A stretch of 64,000 nucleotides of DNA from Flavobacteriales bacterium. Its GTDB lineage: Bacteria; Bacteroidota; Bacteroidia; Flavobacteriales_F; PHOS-HE28. Below, piece by piece: positions 53,978-63,314 of the stretch. Numbering within the stretch: the first letter of the stretch is position 1; every line of letters starts with the position of its first letter. The DNA lies in contig JAEUSY010000004.1 of the NCBI GenBank assembly GCA_016788295.1, forward strand, positions 124,001-188,000. The letters are read 5' to 3'. The position numbers and the translations under genes were made by a program. Under the pieces are notes generated by a model. It saw only the letters and a list, made by a program, of their open reading frames with translations. It was not told where the DNA came from and did no database searches.

Positions 53978-55205
53978 GGCCCAATGCATCAAGTACGGAA
54001 CGCGCCTTCACTTCGCACTCCTCCCACTCCATTTCGGGATCGCATTGAGCAGTAAGCGCACTGCCTGTGGAGAGCGAAGCGAGGCCCTCGACCCTGTCAT
54101 AAAGCAGCGTGCGGATCACCACGTTCAGATCACCCGTTCCATCGGGAGCGAAGAAACCTAGCGCGCCACTGTACAGGCCACGTGCCTGGTCCTCGGCATT
54201 GTCAATGAGCTTCATGGCGCTGATCTTCGGTGCACCGGTCATGCTGGCCATGGGAAAAGCTACCCGCACCATGTCGAAGGGTGAACGGCCACGTTTGATA
54301 CGTGCCGCTACTGTGCTCACCATCTGGTGTACGCGCGGATAGCTGCGCACCTGGCACAACCCCTCCACCACCACGGAGCCACTGGCCGCCATGCGCGAGA
54401 GGTCGTTGCGCATCACATCCAAGGCCATGATGTTCTCACTACGCTCCTTGGCATCGGCGGCCAATTCTTCGCGGAGCAGGGCATCCTCCGCTGCGTTCGC
54501 GCCCCTGCGTCGTGTGCCCTTCATCGGTTCGCCCGTGCAGCGATCGCCGTTGAACGACAGAAAACGCTCGGGACTTGCGCACAAAGCGAACCGTTCACCG
54601 TTCCGAAAGAAACCAGCGAATGGCGCATCGGTGCCTTTGAGCAATCGCGCGAATGCGGCGAAAGGGTCGAGGTCCGGCCAGTGGGTATGACGCTCGGTGC
54701 AGTAGTTCACTTCGTAGATATCACCACGATGGATGTGGTGAAGCAGCTTGGCGGACTGCTCCAGATAGCGCTCGCGGTTGGTGCTGCACGTCCACTCCGG
54801 CACAGGACCGAGCGCAACGTCATGGATCCCATTGGACAACTGAGCCATCAGTACCTGCGCATCTTCCAAGTACTCTTCGCGTGCGTGGAGGAAAGCCTCG
54901 TCGCCGCGCCATTCGATCACCCAAAGTGGTATGCGCCATTGCGAATGCGCCCAGTGCGAAGGATCGTAATGTCGAGAATCAAGTCCGTAGGTATGCTCCT
55001 TCCACTCGTAGGAAAGGTGGCCGTAGGTCCAATCCTCTACAACGGCGCCATTACTGAAGTCCGGCGTATCGCTCACCTTGAGCGACCCAATGAACAGCAG
55101 CGCACGGTCCTGATCGGCCAACCGGCGGAAGAGGAAGTGGTCCTGTCCACGCAAGACCTCGGGAATGAACGGGATGCCACGCCCCAGTGGAATTCGCTGT
55201 CGCAC
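53970..55205 (-). CDS. pabB: Aminodeoxychorismate synthase component I
   Basis: A 411-residue chorismate-binding enzyme that forms 4-amino-4-deoxychorismate for folate. The catalytic-lysine motif GEPMKGTRRRG (K229) is of the PabB type. Other blocks: GDIYEVNYCTERH, FALCASPERFLSF, RSENIMALDVMRNDLSR, VAFPMASMTGAPKISAM and LYSGALGFFAPDG. It starts at GTG 55205, 33 bases after lnt. The partner amidotransferase pabA is not nearby. Confidence 0.92.
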   Translation of the reverse strand: MRQRIPLGRGIPFIPEVLRGQDHFLFRRLADQDRALLFIGSLKVSDTPDFSNGAVVEDWTYGHLSYEWKEHTYGLDSRHYDPSHWAHSQWRIPLWVIEWRGDEAFLHAREEYLEDAQVLMAQLSNGIHDVALGPVPEWTCSTNRERYLEQSAKLLHHIHRGDIYEVNYCTERHTHWPDLDPFAAFARLLKGTDAPFAGFFRNGERFALCASPERFLSFNGDRCTGEPMKGTRRRGANAAEDALLREELAADAKERSENIMALDVMRNDLSRMAASGSVVVEGLCQVRSYPRVHQMVSTVAARIKRGRSPFDMVRVAFPMASMTGAPKISAMKLIDNAEDQARGLYSGALGFFAPDGTGDLNVVIRTLLYDRVEGLASLSTGSALTAQCDPEMEWEECEVKARSVLDALGHA

Positions 55206-55238
55206 GGTGCCAAGATACCTGACCGCTGGAGCATGGGA

Positions 55239-56906
55239 TCACGCCAACGCCCTGCGGCGCTGCACGGCGGCGAACACCAACAGGATCAGGGCCACCATCG
55301 CTGCGGCATGTCCGAGCAGATCGCCATAACGAACAAAAAAGGTGAGGTCCTCATTGAGGTACACCGTTGTTCTGAAGGCATCGGGCCGCCACCATTCGGT
55401 GCGTTGGTGAATGACGCCGCGTTGATCCACCATGCACGAGATGCCGGTATTGGCCGAACGGACGATCGAGCGCCGCGTTTCGATGGCACGGATGGTCGCG
55501 AAGGTGAGGTGCTGCCTGTATCCGGGTGAATCGGCCCACCAACCATCATTGGTCATGATGGCAATAAGATTGCCGCCATTGCGCACGTGCGCCGCCACAT
55601 GTTCACCGAACACCGACTCGTAGCAGATGGCCGGCACGATCCTTAGGCCAGCATCGCCGTAGTGCAACACCGCACGCTCCTTCTGCTGCCCCAGCGAACC
55701 CGTTGTGCCACCCAGGTCCACGGACAATGCGCTCAACGGACCCAATACCGATTCAAATGGCATGAGCTCCACCCCCGCCACCAGTTTCGACTTGTGGTAA
55801 TGCTGCACAGCGGTATCAGGAACCAGATATATGGCCGCGTTGTAGGCCTCGTAGTACAGATCGGTGCCACCGATGGGCCGTGCCGTTACCGGCAGATCCG
55901 AGGCATTGGTCGGGAACAGGTACGCCGATGACATCCCCGAAAGCACGGACACGCGCGGGTGTTCCTGCTGGAATGCACGGATACGTTGGGCACTGCGCGA
56001 TCGCTCCAGATCATTCTCCCACAGTCCGTTGAGCACAGGGCGTATGCCGTGCAGGTCCACCGTGGCGTTCTCCTGCAACGCCGTTTCGGGCAGCACCAGC
56101 AGCACCGTGGAATCCGTCACTACGTTCTCCGCTTGTTGCAGCATGCGGTCCAGTTGGTCAAGCGGATCCACCCCGCCGAACTTCTCGCTGTAGGGATCCA
56201 CGTTGGGCTGCACCACCACCACTTCCACCGGAACACCACGCTCGAAACGATAGTGGTTGAAGCGCCACATACTTAGCACGATGGGTAACATTACAAGGAC
56301 GAACGGCGGCACGATCCGAATGACGTTGTGCACTAACGCCCGTGATCTCCAGCCCTTCACCATGCGGTCGAAATGCAGGTTCAAGAGCAGCACCCACAAC
56401 GTGCCGCCCATCATGCCGGTCCACTCATACCACTGGATCCAAACAGGATGGCCGGCGAACACATTACCCAAGGAGAACCACGGCCATTGCAGGTCCCACG
56501 CGTGGTGCAACCGTTCGAAGGACATCCAGAAGGCCACGAACGCCCAGCCCGCCAGGTGCACATCCGACCATTTGTGCACCACGCGTCGCAGCCACCATGG
56601 CAGGGCCATCAGCAAGGTGTTCACCACCATGGGCGCCAGGCCACTTACCAACCGCGTCGAAAGCGGCTCGCTGACCATGAAGAACCACCAGGAGGTAAGC
56701 GCGTTCCAGAAGAAAAGACCAATGAGCGCATAGGGAACGAAGGCGCGCTTTCGCCCAGCGGTGCGCTGGTCATGCAGGCGCTCGGCATGGAACAGAGGCA
56801 GCCAAGCCACGAAGGCGAGCCATGCCATGCCACCGATCCCCGGCCAGGCCAGGGCCCATAGCAGCCCACTGAGCGCGGACCATGCAGCAATGCGGAGGCG
56901 TTCCAT
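55239..56906 (-). CDS. lnt: Apolipoprotein N-acyltransferase
   Basis: A 555-residue membrane enzyme that adds the third acyl chain to lipoproteins. The N-terminal ~215 residues hold six or more membrane helices. The nitrilase-like domain has the catalytic triad E274 (LVLPETALQE), K372 (YHKSKLVAG) and C428 (ICYESVFGE). A last helix near the C-terminus returns to the membrane. It is the first gene of lnt-pabB-tilS with its own promoter, directly after the C25 peptidase gene. Confidence 0.94.
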   Translation of the reverse strand: MERLRIAAWSALSGLLWALAWPGIGGMAWLAFVAWLPLFHAERLHDQRTAGRKRAFVPYALIGLFFWNALTSWWFFMVSEPLSTRLVSGLAPMVVNTLLMALPWWLRRVVHKWSDVHLAGWAFVAFWMSFERLHHAWDLQWPWFSLGNVFAGHPVWIQWYEWTGMMGGTLWVLLLNLHFDRMVKGWRSRALVHNVIRIVPPFVLVMLPIVLSMWRFNHYRFERGVPVEVVVVQPNVDPYSEKFGGVDPLDQLDRMLQQAENVVTDSTVLLVLPETALQENATVDLHGIRPVLNGLWENDLERSRSAQRIRAFQQEHPRVSVLSGMSSAYLFPTNASDLPVTARPIGGTDLYYEAYNAAIYLVPDTAVQHYHKSKLVAGVELMPFESVLGPLSALSVDLGGTTGSLGQQKERAVLHYGDAGLRIVPAICYESVFGEHVAAHVRNGGNLIAIMTNDGWWADSPGYRQHLTFATIRAIETRRSIVRSANTGISCMVDQRGVIHQRTEWWRPDAFRTTVYLNEDLTFFVRYGDLLGHAAAMVALILLVFAAVQRRRALA

Positions 56907-56926
56907 TCAGGCGGGAGCGAAGGTCA

Positions 56927-56934
56927 CGAAAGTA
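56927..56934 (-). promoter_or_regulatory. Candidate -7 promoter element for lnt
   Basis: TACTTTCG on the minus strand, one base from TAnnTTTG, 21 bases upstream of the lnt ATG and just inside the gap after the C25 peptidase stop codon. Confidence 0.45.
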
Positions 56935-56942
56935 GGCGGGGC

Positions 56943-59900
56943 CTACCGCAACAGGTACATCTTGCCGATGCCCTTCGTGAAGTACTCCGAAGCCTTGGTC
57001 TCGCGGATCTCCAGGTCCTGGCCGTTCAACTGCGCGATCACACGGTAGAGATAGACACCACGTGCCAATCGATCACCGAACTCATCGGTGCCATCCCACG
57101 CGAACTCCGTCTTGTTGCGCCCAACGCGCACCGGGCCGATCTCGTGCATCTTCACTTCGCGGACCACCTTGCCCGTAACGGTCATGATCTGGATCTTCAT
57201 GTTGGTGGGCGGTTCGGTACCGGTCACGGTGAACACAAATCGGGTACTGGTGGTGAAGGGGTTCGGGTAATTCAGAACTTCGGTGATGGTGGGCCTGTTC
57301 ACCACCTCGAAATTCACTTTCAGGTCATGATCGCCCGAGCGGTTGTTGCTGCGGTCCGCGGCCTGCACGATCAACTGGTACTTGCCATCCACCGGGAAGT
57401 TGGGGCGGTACATGATGTGCGACTCGTTCGCAGGTCCGTTCGCCGGAATGAACTGCATCACCTCATTGCCCACGCCATCACGGAAGAAGATGCGCTTCAC
57501 CACATTGTCCGGGCTGCGCAGGAAGATCTTGAACAAGGCGGTATCGGCCGGTGAGTCGAGCAACAGCACCGTGTTCTCATCGTTCAGGCTGACCTGGATC
57601 TCCGGCCGCGACGAAACAATGTCGCCGTCCAGGATGTGCACACCATCGAAGGTGACATACACCATCGGGTTCTCTTGGTCGACCTCCACGTTGAAGCGCC
57701 ACTGGGCAATGTTGTTGAAGTGGTATTGCTCCAACTGGTGGTAGAGGCCCGTGATGGTATCGAGGGGGTTCGCTTCCAAGATCAAGGTGTTGGGGCCTCC
57801 GAACTGCTGCGTGTTGAAACGCACCGTATCGATCAGCACGGCACCTACGGGTAGCGGGGCGTTCAATTTGTAGTGGATGCGGTGCCGAACATTGGCGCGG
57901 TCCACCACCCACGCGGTCATCAGCAGGCTGTCCATGTCCACGGACCCGATGTTCCGCACGGCAACGGCCACCGATGCCTCCTGCCCTTGGAACCAACCAT
58001 CAAGGGCCTGTACATAGCCAGCGGCAGGATCAATGGCACATTCAGGCGCCGGTGTGCACAAAAGCTGCCAACGCTTCATTTGGGCAGGATCGGGCACGGG
58101 CACATCCTCGTCAAAGAAATGGCCACGTATGCGCAGCCGCGGGTACTGTTGTGCATTGGCCACGGTGCTCAAATAGGTCACCGAATCGAGCGTGGAAGGC
58201 AGATCGAACAACTCCACCACCTGACCGAAAGGAGTAATGCCCTGAAGGATGATGCGCGTACTATCCGCCTCGTTACGCGGCGTCTCATCCCAGTAAAGTG
58301 CCTGCCATGCTGAGGCCGGTCCAGCATCCACCGTGGTCATCAGACCCTGGTCCGCGAGCAATACCATGTCGGCACTGAAGGTCAGCACCTCATTGATACT
58401 GCTGGCAATGGTATCGCTGAAGGTCTCTGGGAAGCCCTTTCGCACGTAGAAGATGTAGGGCACACTATCCGGCAGGTTGTCGATGTCGGGTACACCGAGC
58501 GCCTCCATGGCGGAAACAAGCCCGGGACCGTTCGCATACATACCATCCTTGTCGAGGTACAACCACGTGTAGATCAATATGTGGTGCCCATCAGGTATGC
58601 GGTTGGTGATCATGTCCTGCATGCCCGCCAACTGCGCCGGTTGGTTGGTGAAGAAGGTGAAGTACTTCTGCACGCGTGGCCTGCATTGAGAGAGGTTGTT
58701 CGCATTGCCGAACTCGTTCTGTGGATTGAACTCGGCACCATTGCCTGCAATAAAGTGCGTGCCCCAGGGCTCCATGGTCACGGGATCGATCACGGCCACG
58801 TGCCACCCAGGCCAAGGACCGCAGCCACTGTAATCTATGGCCGTGAGATCGATGTCGTAGCCCGTATCACCGAACGGGTTGTTGCCCGATACGCTGGCCC
58901 TGATCTGCCGCACACCGCCGGAATAATCGAATTCGCGCTCCGGGCGATCGAAGAGGATACCGTTGTAGCTGTTCTCCTTGAACTGGAAGAAGTGCGATTG
59001 TCCCCAGCCATTGCGCTCGGGTATGTACTGGAAGGAGCGCTCGTACCAATTGTAGCCTTGGTTGCCCGTGCTATCGATGCTGCACCGCCAGTAGAACACG
59101 GTGCTATCCCGCAATGCGTTCAATCCGAAGATGGAGCTGGGCTGCCAGGTGACCACACCACCGGGCGCGTTCACAGTGGCGGTCTCACGCACCGGACTGT
59201 TGAAACGGTCGGTGGTGTCGATCTGGAAGACGTATGTGCGCACAGGCGCCAGAGGATCACCGGTGCTGGCCTTCAGTACCGGTGTGGGGTCGGGAATAAT
59301 GGCGTAGTTGAATGGGAACACCGGAATGATATCGCCACTGCTGATGAAGAGCGCGGAGTTGCCGACGTTGTTCGCGGTCTCCTGCAGCTCAGCGATCGCG
59401 TTGGGATCCATGTCCACGCGGGCCTGGAAGGCGTTGATGCCCGTGCCGCCAGCAAATGCCTTGGTGGGCACACGGAACACGGCCGTGTCGCGGAAGTGCA
59501 TGTTGGATACCGTGGTGAGATAGCCCTGCGTGGGAGGCGGGAGGTTCGGGTTCACGCGATCCAACGCCACGGTCATGGTGGCATTGGTGGCGCGGCCTAT
59601 GTTGGTGATGGCCACCTTCACTTGGAAGGTGTCCACATCGGCGTTCACGTTCTCGGGCAGGAACAGGATGTCCTGGTCGCGTACCACGAAGTCGGGCTCC
59701 GGCGGGGAATTAAGCTTCAGCAAGGGATCGCCTTGCAAGGTGAACGTATGCACATGGAACAGGGCCGGCAGATTGCTGTTGTTGGACAACATGCTAAAAG
59801 CAGCGAACCGCATGTGATCACCGATGGTACCACCATAGTTCACTTGACTGAAGCTGCGGTAGAAGCGGCTCGTGTAGTCATGCAACATCGGCGTCACGCC

Positions 59901-62105
59901 CTGCTTCACAGAGGCCAGGAAGGCGTTGGGCCCCGCGTTCGTGAGGCCCACCCAGTTCTCACTGGCGCTCAGCGATCCGTTCTGGTGGATGTTGCCGATG
60001 TAGCACGAGTTGGCGATCACCATCGGGTGCTTGCCGTTCCACTCGTAGTTGGCGGGATCATCGATGGTGATGTCGAAGTTGCTTGAATAGGCGTGTGCGA
60101 AGAAGGTCATCAGCGTAACGCCCTCATCCTCTATCAGCTGCTCCACTGCTGCTGCCGGGGCCTGTTCAAGCACCTGCGAGGAATTGCGCAGGAAGGTGTG
60201 AACGTTACCACCAAAGGAGGTGTCGGTGGCAGTGACCTCATAAGACCGCAGATGATTCGCCAACAGGGTCTGTTCCTGCTCCGTAAAGCCGCCTCCGAAG
60301 TGCATGATGTTCTTCATCCATGCTGCGGGCAGTTGTGCCTCCGCGGCCTGTACTTTGGCGAGATAATCCAGTACATCCTGCGCATTGTTGGCGCTCAACC
60401 GGCCCACAGGGATCTCCACCCGCCGCGGGTCGAAGCGTAGGCCGATGGTGAAGCACTGATCACAGTTGGGAGCGCCATAGGTAGGTACCAAACAGCGCGC
60501 ATAACCACCATTGATATCTGGACGCGTGCCGTCCGGGTCGCCCAGGCGCGGCGAGGTGTTCACCGATTTACCGATCAGGAACAGGCCGCGCGGGTCAGAT
60601 GGGAAGGTCTGCAATGTGTAGTTCGCAAAGCGGCGAATGGCATGAGGGTGCTTTGGCACTCCACCTCCGAACTGGTCATAGAGCTCATCCACATCGGCAA
60701 GCACCGTGGGGTAGCGATTGTAGGGGTTGGTGCGGCGGTAGTCCTTGTACTGCTGGGCACCGGCCATCAACGAGGAATGCGTAACAATGAGCATGGCCGA
60801 ATCCGCCGCCTGCTCAGTGAAATCGGTGAAGTAGCCAGTAACGTTCACTGGTGCAAGTGCCGTGATCGCCGTGATATTGCCCTGGCCCAGCGCATACAAG
60901 TAGGTGCTGTCGGCGGCCGTGTTATTGGGAACGAGTGCATTCCATTGACCACCGATATTCACGCCCACCACGCGGCAAACAGAGTCACCAAAGGCATAGA
61001 TCACGGGCGCTTCCCACGTGGCCTGGAAAGCCAGACGAGCGGGTTGACCATTGGCGTTGGCCGGCGTCCATAGCTCAACTGGGGCACTTGCCTCAAGTAC
61101 AGGCACCCGCGCATAGTGCACCTTCAGCGCATGCACGGTCTGGAACTCGCGGTACCCCGGATTGATCGAGCCGATCTGCCCAGGTCCATCAAGATCGTGC
61201 GGCACTTTGAATCTCAGGTTGAACAGGCCCGACCCATTGTTGATGTCCGCATGCGGCACCAGGAAACGCCCATTGATCACCTGAGAGCCTCGGAAGATGG
61301 TATCGAAGGCCATTGTAGCGAAGCCCGGACCATACATCACTTGTAAATGATGGTCATCGTAGGTGCCATAGCCCACACTGTTCTGCGCCGAACTGTGTGT
61401 GAACACCCGGGCCTGCGGTGCATTGGGCCCATTGTAAACAGCCGGTGTGCTTACTACAGCGTTCATCTCGCCATCCGCCCCGTCGGATACCAGGAACGGT
61501 CCACCCCAGCCTTCGCCATTCACCATGAGACCACTGGTGGCCACTACGTTCAGGGAGGTCCAATAGTAATGGTCCAACATGCCCTGCCAATAGTAGTCCG
61601 TGTAGGAGCGAACGCCCTGGCCCCAAACCCATGGGAGCGGCACCTGCTCTTCAATACCCGGCGGGTCGTACGCGCTCACCCTGGACTTTGGCGCCACTGG
61701 GTCCCAGGTCAGGAAATAGCGGATGGTATCGTTGTGAATGCTGTAGTACGGGTTGGGGTTCTGGGAAGGCAGCGGGTACATCTGCGAATCCAGCCAACCA
61801 TCGTTGCGACGCCCGATGAACTCAATGAAGTCACCGGTATTGAATACGCCGTCAGCGCCGCCCGAGATGAAGAGCGGCACCTGCTGCTCACGCGCGAAGA
61901 GCATAAGATCGCGGGGATCCACGGAACTTACCGGGAAACCCGCAGAGGCCAATGCGGCCGAGTCGATGCGGTAGATCCCGTCCCGGTGGATGTTGAAGCG
62001 CCAGTACTGCCGATCGTGATCGACCCATTCATTGCCGTAAGTGCCTTGGGCAAGGCCAACGGCGGCGTTCAGGAATACCAGGACGAGGAGTACCGCTCTG
62101 ATCAT
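56943..62105 (-). CDS. C25 family cysteine peptidase with type IX sorting-like C-terminus (PorU2-like)
   Basis: A 1,720-residue secreted protein. It has a signal peptide (MIRAVLLVLVFLNAAVGLAQ) and then a PorU-like N-terminal region (YWRFNIHRDGIYRIDSAALA). A gingipain-fold domain spans ~440-800, with catalytic His in MTFFAHAYSSN (H671) and Cys in IANSCYIGNI (C701). A long stretch of Ig/CARDB-like repeats follows. The C-terminus resembles that of PorU: LNYPNPFTTSTRFVF, WDGTDEFGDRLARGVYLYR and a final MYLLR. It is translationally coupled to the PorV/PorQ-family gene (ATGA). It may be a second sortase (PorU2) or a secreted surface protease. Confidence 0.85.
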   Translation of the reverse strand: MIRAVLLVLVFLNAAVGLAQGTYGNEWVDHDRQYWRFNIHRDGIYRIDSAALASAGFPVSSVDPRDLMLFAREQQVPLFISGGADGVFNTGDFIEFIGRRNDGWLDSQMYPLPSQNPNPYYSIHNDTIRYFLTWDPVAPKSRVSAYDPPGIEEQVPLPWVWGQGVRSYTDYYWQGMLDHYYWTSLNVVATSGLMVNGEGWGGPFLVSDGADGEMNAVVSTPAVYNGPNAPQARVFTHSSAQNSVGYGTYDDHHLQVMYGPGFATMAFDTIFRGSQVINGRFLVPHADINNGSGLFNLRFKVPHDLDGPGQIGSINPGYREFQTVHALKVHYARVPVLEASAPVELWTPANANGQPARLAFQATWEAPVIYAFGDSVCRVVGVNIGGQWNALVPNNTAADSTYLYALGQGNITAITALAPVNVTGYFTDFTEQAADSAMLIVTHSSLMAGAQQYKDYRRTNPYNRYPTVLADVDELYDQFGGGVPKHPHAIRRFANYTLQTFPSDPRGLFLIGKSVNTSPRLGDPDGTRPDINGGYARCLVPTYGAPNCDQCFTIGLRFDPRRVEIPVGRLSANNAQDVLDYLAKVQAAEAQLPAAWMKNIMHFGGGFTEQEQTLLANHLRSYEVTATDTSFGGNVHTFLRNSSQVLEQAPAAAVEQLIEDEGVTLMTFFAHAYSSNFDITIDDPANYEWNGKHPMVIANSCYIGNIHQNGSLSASENWVGLTNAGPNAFLASVKQGVTPMLHDYTSRFYRSFSQVNYGGTIGDHMRFAAFSMLSNNSNLPALFHVHTFTLQGDPLLKLNSPPEPDFVVRDQDILFLPENVNADVDTFQVKVAITNIGRATNATMTVALDRVNPNLPPPTQGYLTTVSNMHFRDTAVFRVPTKAFAGGTGINAFQARVDMDPNAIAELQETANNVGNSALFISSGDIIPVFPFNYAIIPDPTPVLKASTGDPLAPVRTYVFQIDTTDRFNSPVRETATVNAPGGVVTWQPSSIFGLNALRDSTVFYWRCSIDSTGNQGYNWYERSFQYIPERNGWGQSHFFQFKENSYNGILFDRPEREFDYSGGVRQIRASVSGNNPFGDTGYDIDLTAIDYSGCGPWPGWHVAVIDPVTMEPWGTHFIAGNGAEFNPQNEFGNANNLSQCRPRVQKYFTFFTNQPAQLAGMQDMITNRIPDGHHILIYTWLYLDKDGMYANGPGLVSAMEALGVPDIDNLPDSVPYIFYVRKGFPETFSDTIASSINEVLTFSADMVLLADQGLMTTVDAGPASAWQALYWDETPRNEADSTRIILQGITPFGQVVELFDLPSTLDSVTYLSTVANAQQYPRLRIRGHFFDEDVPVPDPAQMKRWQLLCTPAPECAIDPAAGYVQALDGWFQGQEASVAVAVRNIGSVDMDSLLMTAWVVDRANVRHRIHYKLNAPLPVGAVLIDTVRFNTQQFGGPNTLILEANPLDTITGLYHQLEQYHFNNIAQWRFNVEVDQENPMVYVTFDGVHILDGDIVSSRPEIQVSLNDENTVLLLDSPADTALFKIFLRSPDNVVKRIFFRDGVGNEVMQFIPANGPANESHIMYRPNFPVDGKYQLIVQAADRSNNRSGDHDLKVNFEVVNRPTITEVLNYPNPFTTSTRFVFTVTGTEPPTNMKIQIMTVTGKVVREVKMHEIGPVRVGRNKTEFAWDGTDEFGDRLARGVYLYRVIAQLNGQDLEIRETKASEYFTKGIGKMYLLR

Positions 62106-63205
62106 GAGGACGGCTTCTTGAAGAGGTCGAACTTCAGGGAGAAGATGTTGGAGTACAACGCAACGCTGTTGTCACCGATGTCCGTGAGGGCGTAGTCCAA
62201 CGAAACGCTCTTGATCTTCAGGCCCAGGCCGATGTTGGGCTGCACCGTGAGCGAGCGCTTGTCACTGATGTCCGTAACGTACTGCATGTTGGCGATGCCG
62301 GTACGCACGTAAACGATACCCGCATACCCCAATTCAACACCCAAGCGCGGATCAATGCTCACGAAGTCCGACTGGATCAGTGTATTGCGCCGACCATCGA
62401 AGGTGTTCTCCAGGTCCAGGGCGGCAATGAGCTCGACCTTCTGTCCGAACTTGAACTGGCGGGCGGCGCCCAGCATCAGGCGGGGCAGTGTCACCTCCAC
62501 ACTGTTCACGGGGATGTCGTTGCCGGTCTGCTGGAACACATCAATGGTGCGCTGGTCCAGGGTATAGTTCCATGCGTTGAATGTGCCGGTAATGTCGCGG
62601 GCAACGGCGGAAAAGCGCCAGCGGTCGCGCTGGTAGGTGGCACCGGCATCGAGCCCGAAGCCCCAGGCCGTGGCGAAGCTGCCCACTTTGCGGTAGATCA
62701 CCTTGGCATTGCCGCCCAGTTGCAGGCCGGGCACGCTCAGTTTGCGCGCGTAGCTGATGATGAACGCATGATCGGCCGAGCTGAAGGAAGTGATCCGATC
62801 GTAATCGATGTTCCCCGAGGGATCGATCAGATCGATGGTGTTCGGGATGTTGTCGATACCGAAGCGCACGAAGGTGAAGCCGATGGAACTGAGCGAATCG
62901 ATGGGCTTGGCCAGGCCGATGTAGTCGTACTTGGCGATACCGGCGAAGTACTCGCTATGCATGGCCCCCACCTGCAGGTCGCTGCGCACGCCCAGCAGGC
63001 CGGCCGGGTTCCAGTAGCCGCTGGTCACATCGTTAACCACGGCGGTATATGCACTGCCCATGCCCAAGGCACGCGCACCCACTCCGATGGCCAGGAACTC
63101 GTTGCTGTACTTGGGCGCATCCTGTGCCATGGCCGTCCCGCAGGACATCACGGCGATCATCACGGCCCAGAGGCTGCGCATACCCTTCACGCTCACGGTC
63201 TTCAT
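62102..63205 (-). CDS. PorV/PorQ family outer-membrane beta-barrel protein
   Basis: A 367-residue FadL-like barrel with a signal peptide (SLWAVMIAVMSCGTAMAQ). The family signature is NEFLAIGVGARALGMGSAYT followed by DVTSGYWNPAGLLG. Amphipathic strands run to a C-terminal SLKFDLFKKPSS. It differs clearly from the PorV at 5.7 kb (shorter, different loops). It is followed by the C25 peptidase with a four-base overlap, so the two are probably made together and may form an outer-membrane pair. PorQ identity cannot be excluded. Confidence 0.87.
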   Translation of the reverse strand: MKTVSVKGMRSLWAVMIAVMSCGTAMAQDAPKYSNEFLAIGVGARALGMGSAYTAVVNDVTSGYWNPAGLLGVRSDLQVGAMHSEYFAGIAKYDYIGLAKPIDSLSSIGFTFVRFGIDNIPNTIDLIDPSGNIDYDRITSFSSADHAFIISYARKLSVPGLQLGGNAKVIYRKVGSFATAWGFGLDAGATYQRDRWRFSAVARDITGTFNAWNYTLDQRTIDVFQQTGNDIPVNSVEVTLPRLMLGAARQFKFGQKVELIAALDLENTFDGRRNTLIQSDFVSIDPRLGVELGYAGIVYVRTGIANMQYVTDISDKRSLTVQPNIGLGLKIKSVSLDYALTDIGDNSVALYSNIFSLKFDLFKKPSS

Positions 63206-63258
63206 TCGTTCATGCTATTGACGCAGCTTCTAACTCCTGGTGGCCTTCATTATTGCCC

Positions 63259-63266
63259 CGAATTTA
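63259..63266 (-). promoter_or_regulatory. Candidate -7 promoter element for the PorV-like / C25 unit
   Basis: TAAATTCG on the minus strand, one base from TAnnTTTG, giving a ~47-base leader before the ATG at 63205. Confidence 0.4.
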
Positions 63267-63314
63267 TCCCAACTTCGACCCCGCAAGGTCTCGGCCCTGC
63301 CTATTCACCCTTTC

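Noticed and set aside
56943-62105. Naming the C25 protein porU
   Set aside because: The protein at 7055-10990 fits PorU better in length, in its adjacency to porV and in its locus with gldJ; this one is longer and has many extra Ig-like repeats.
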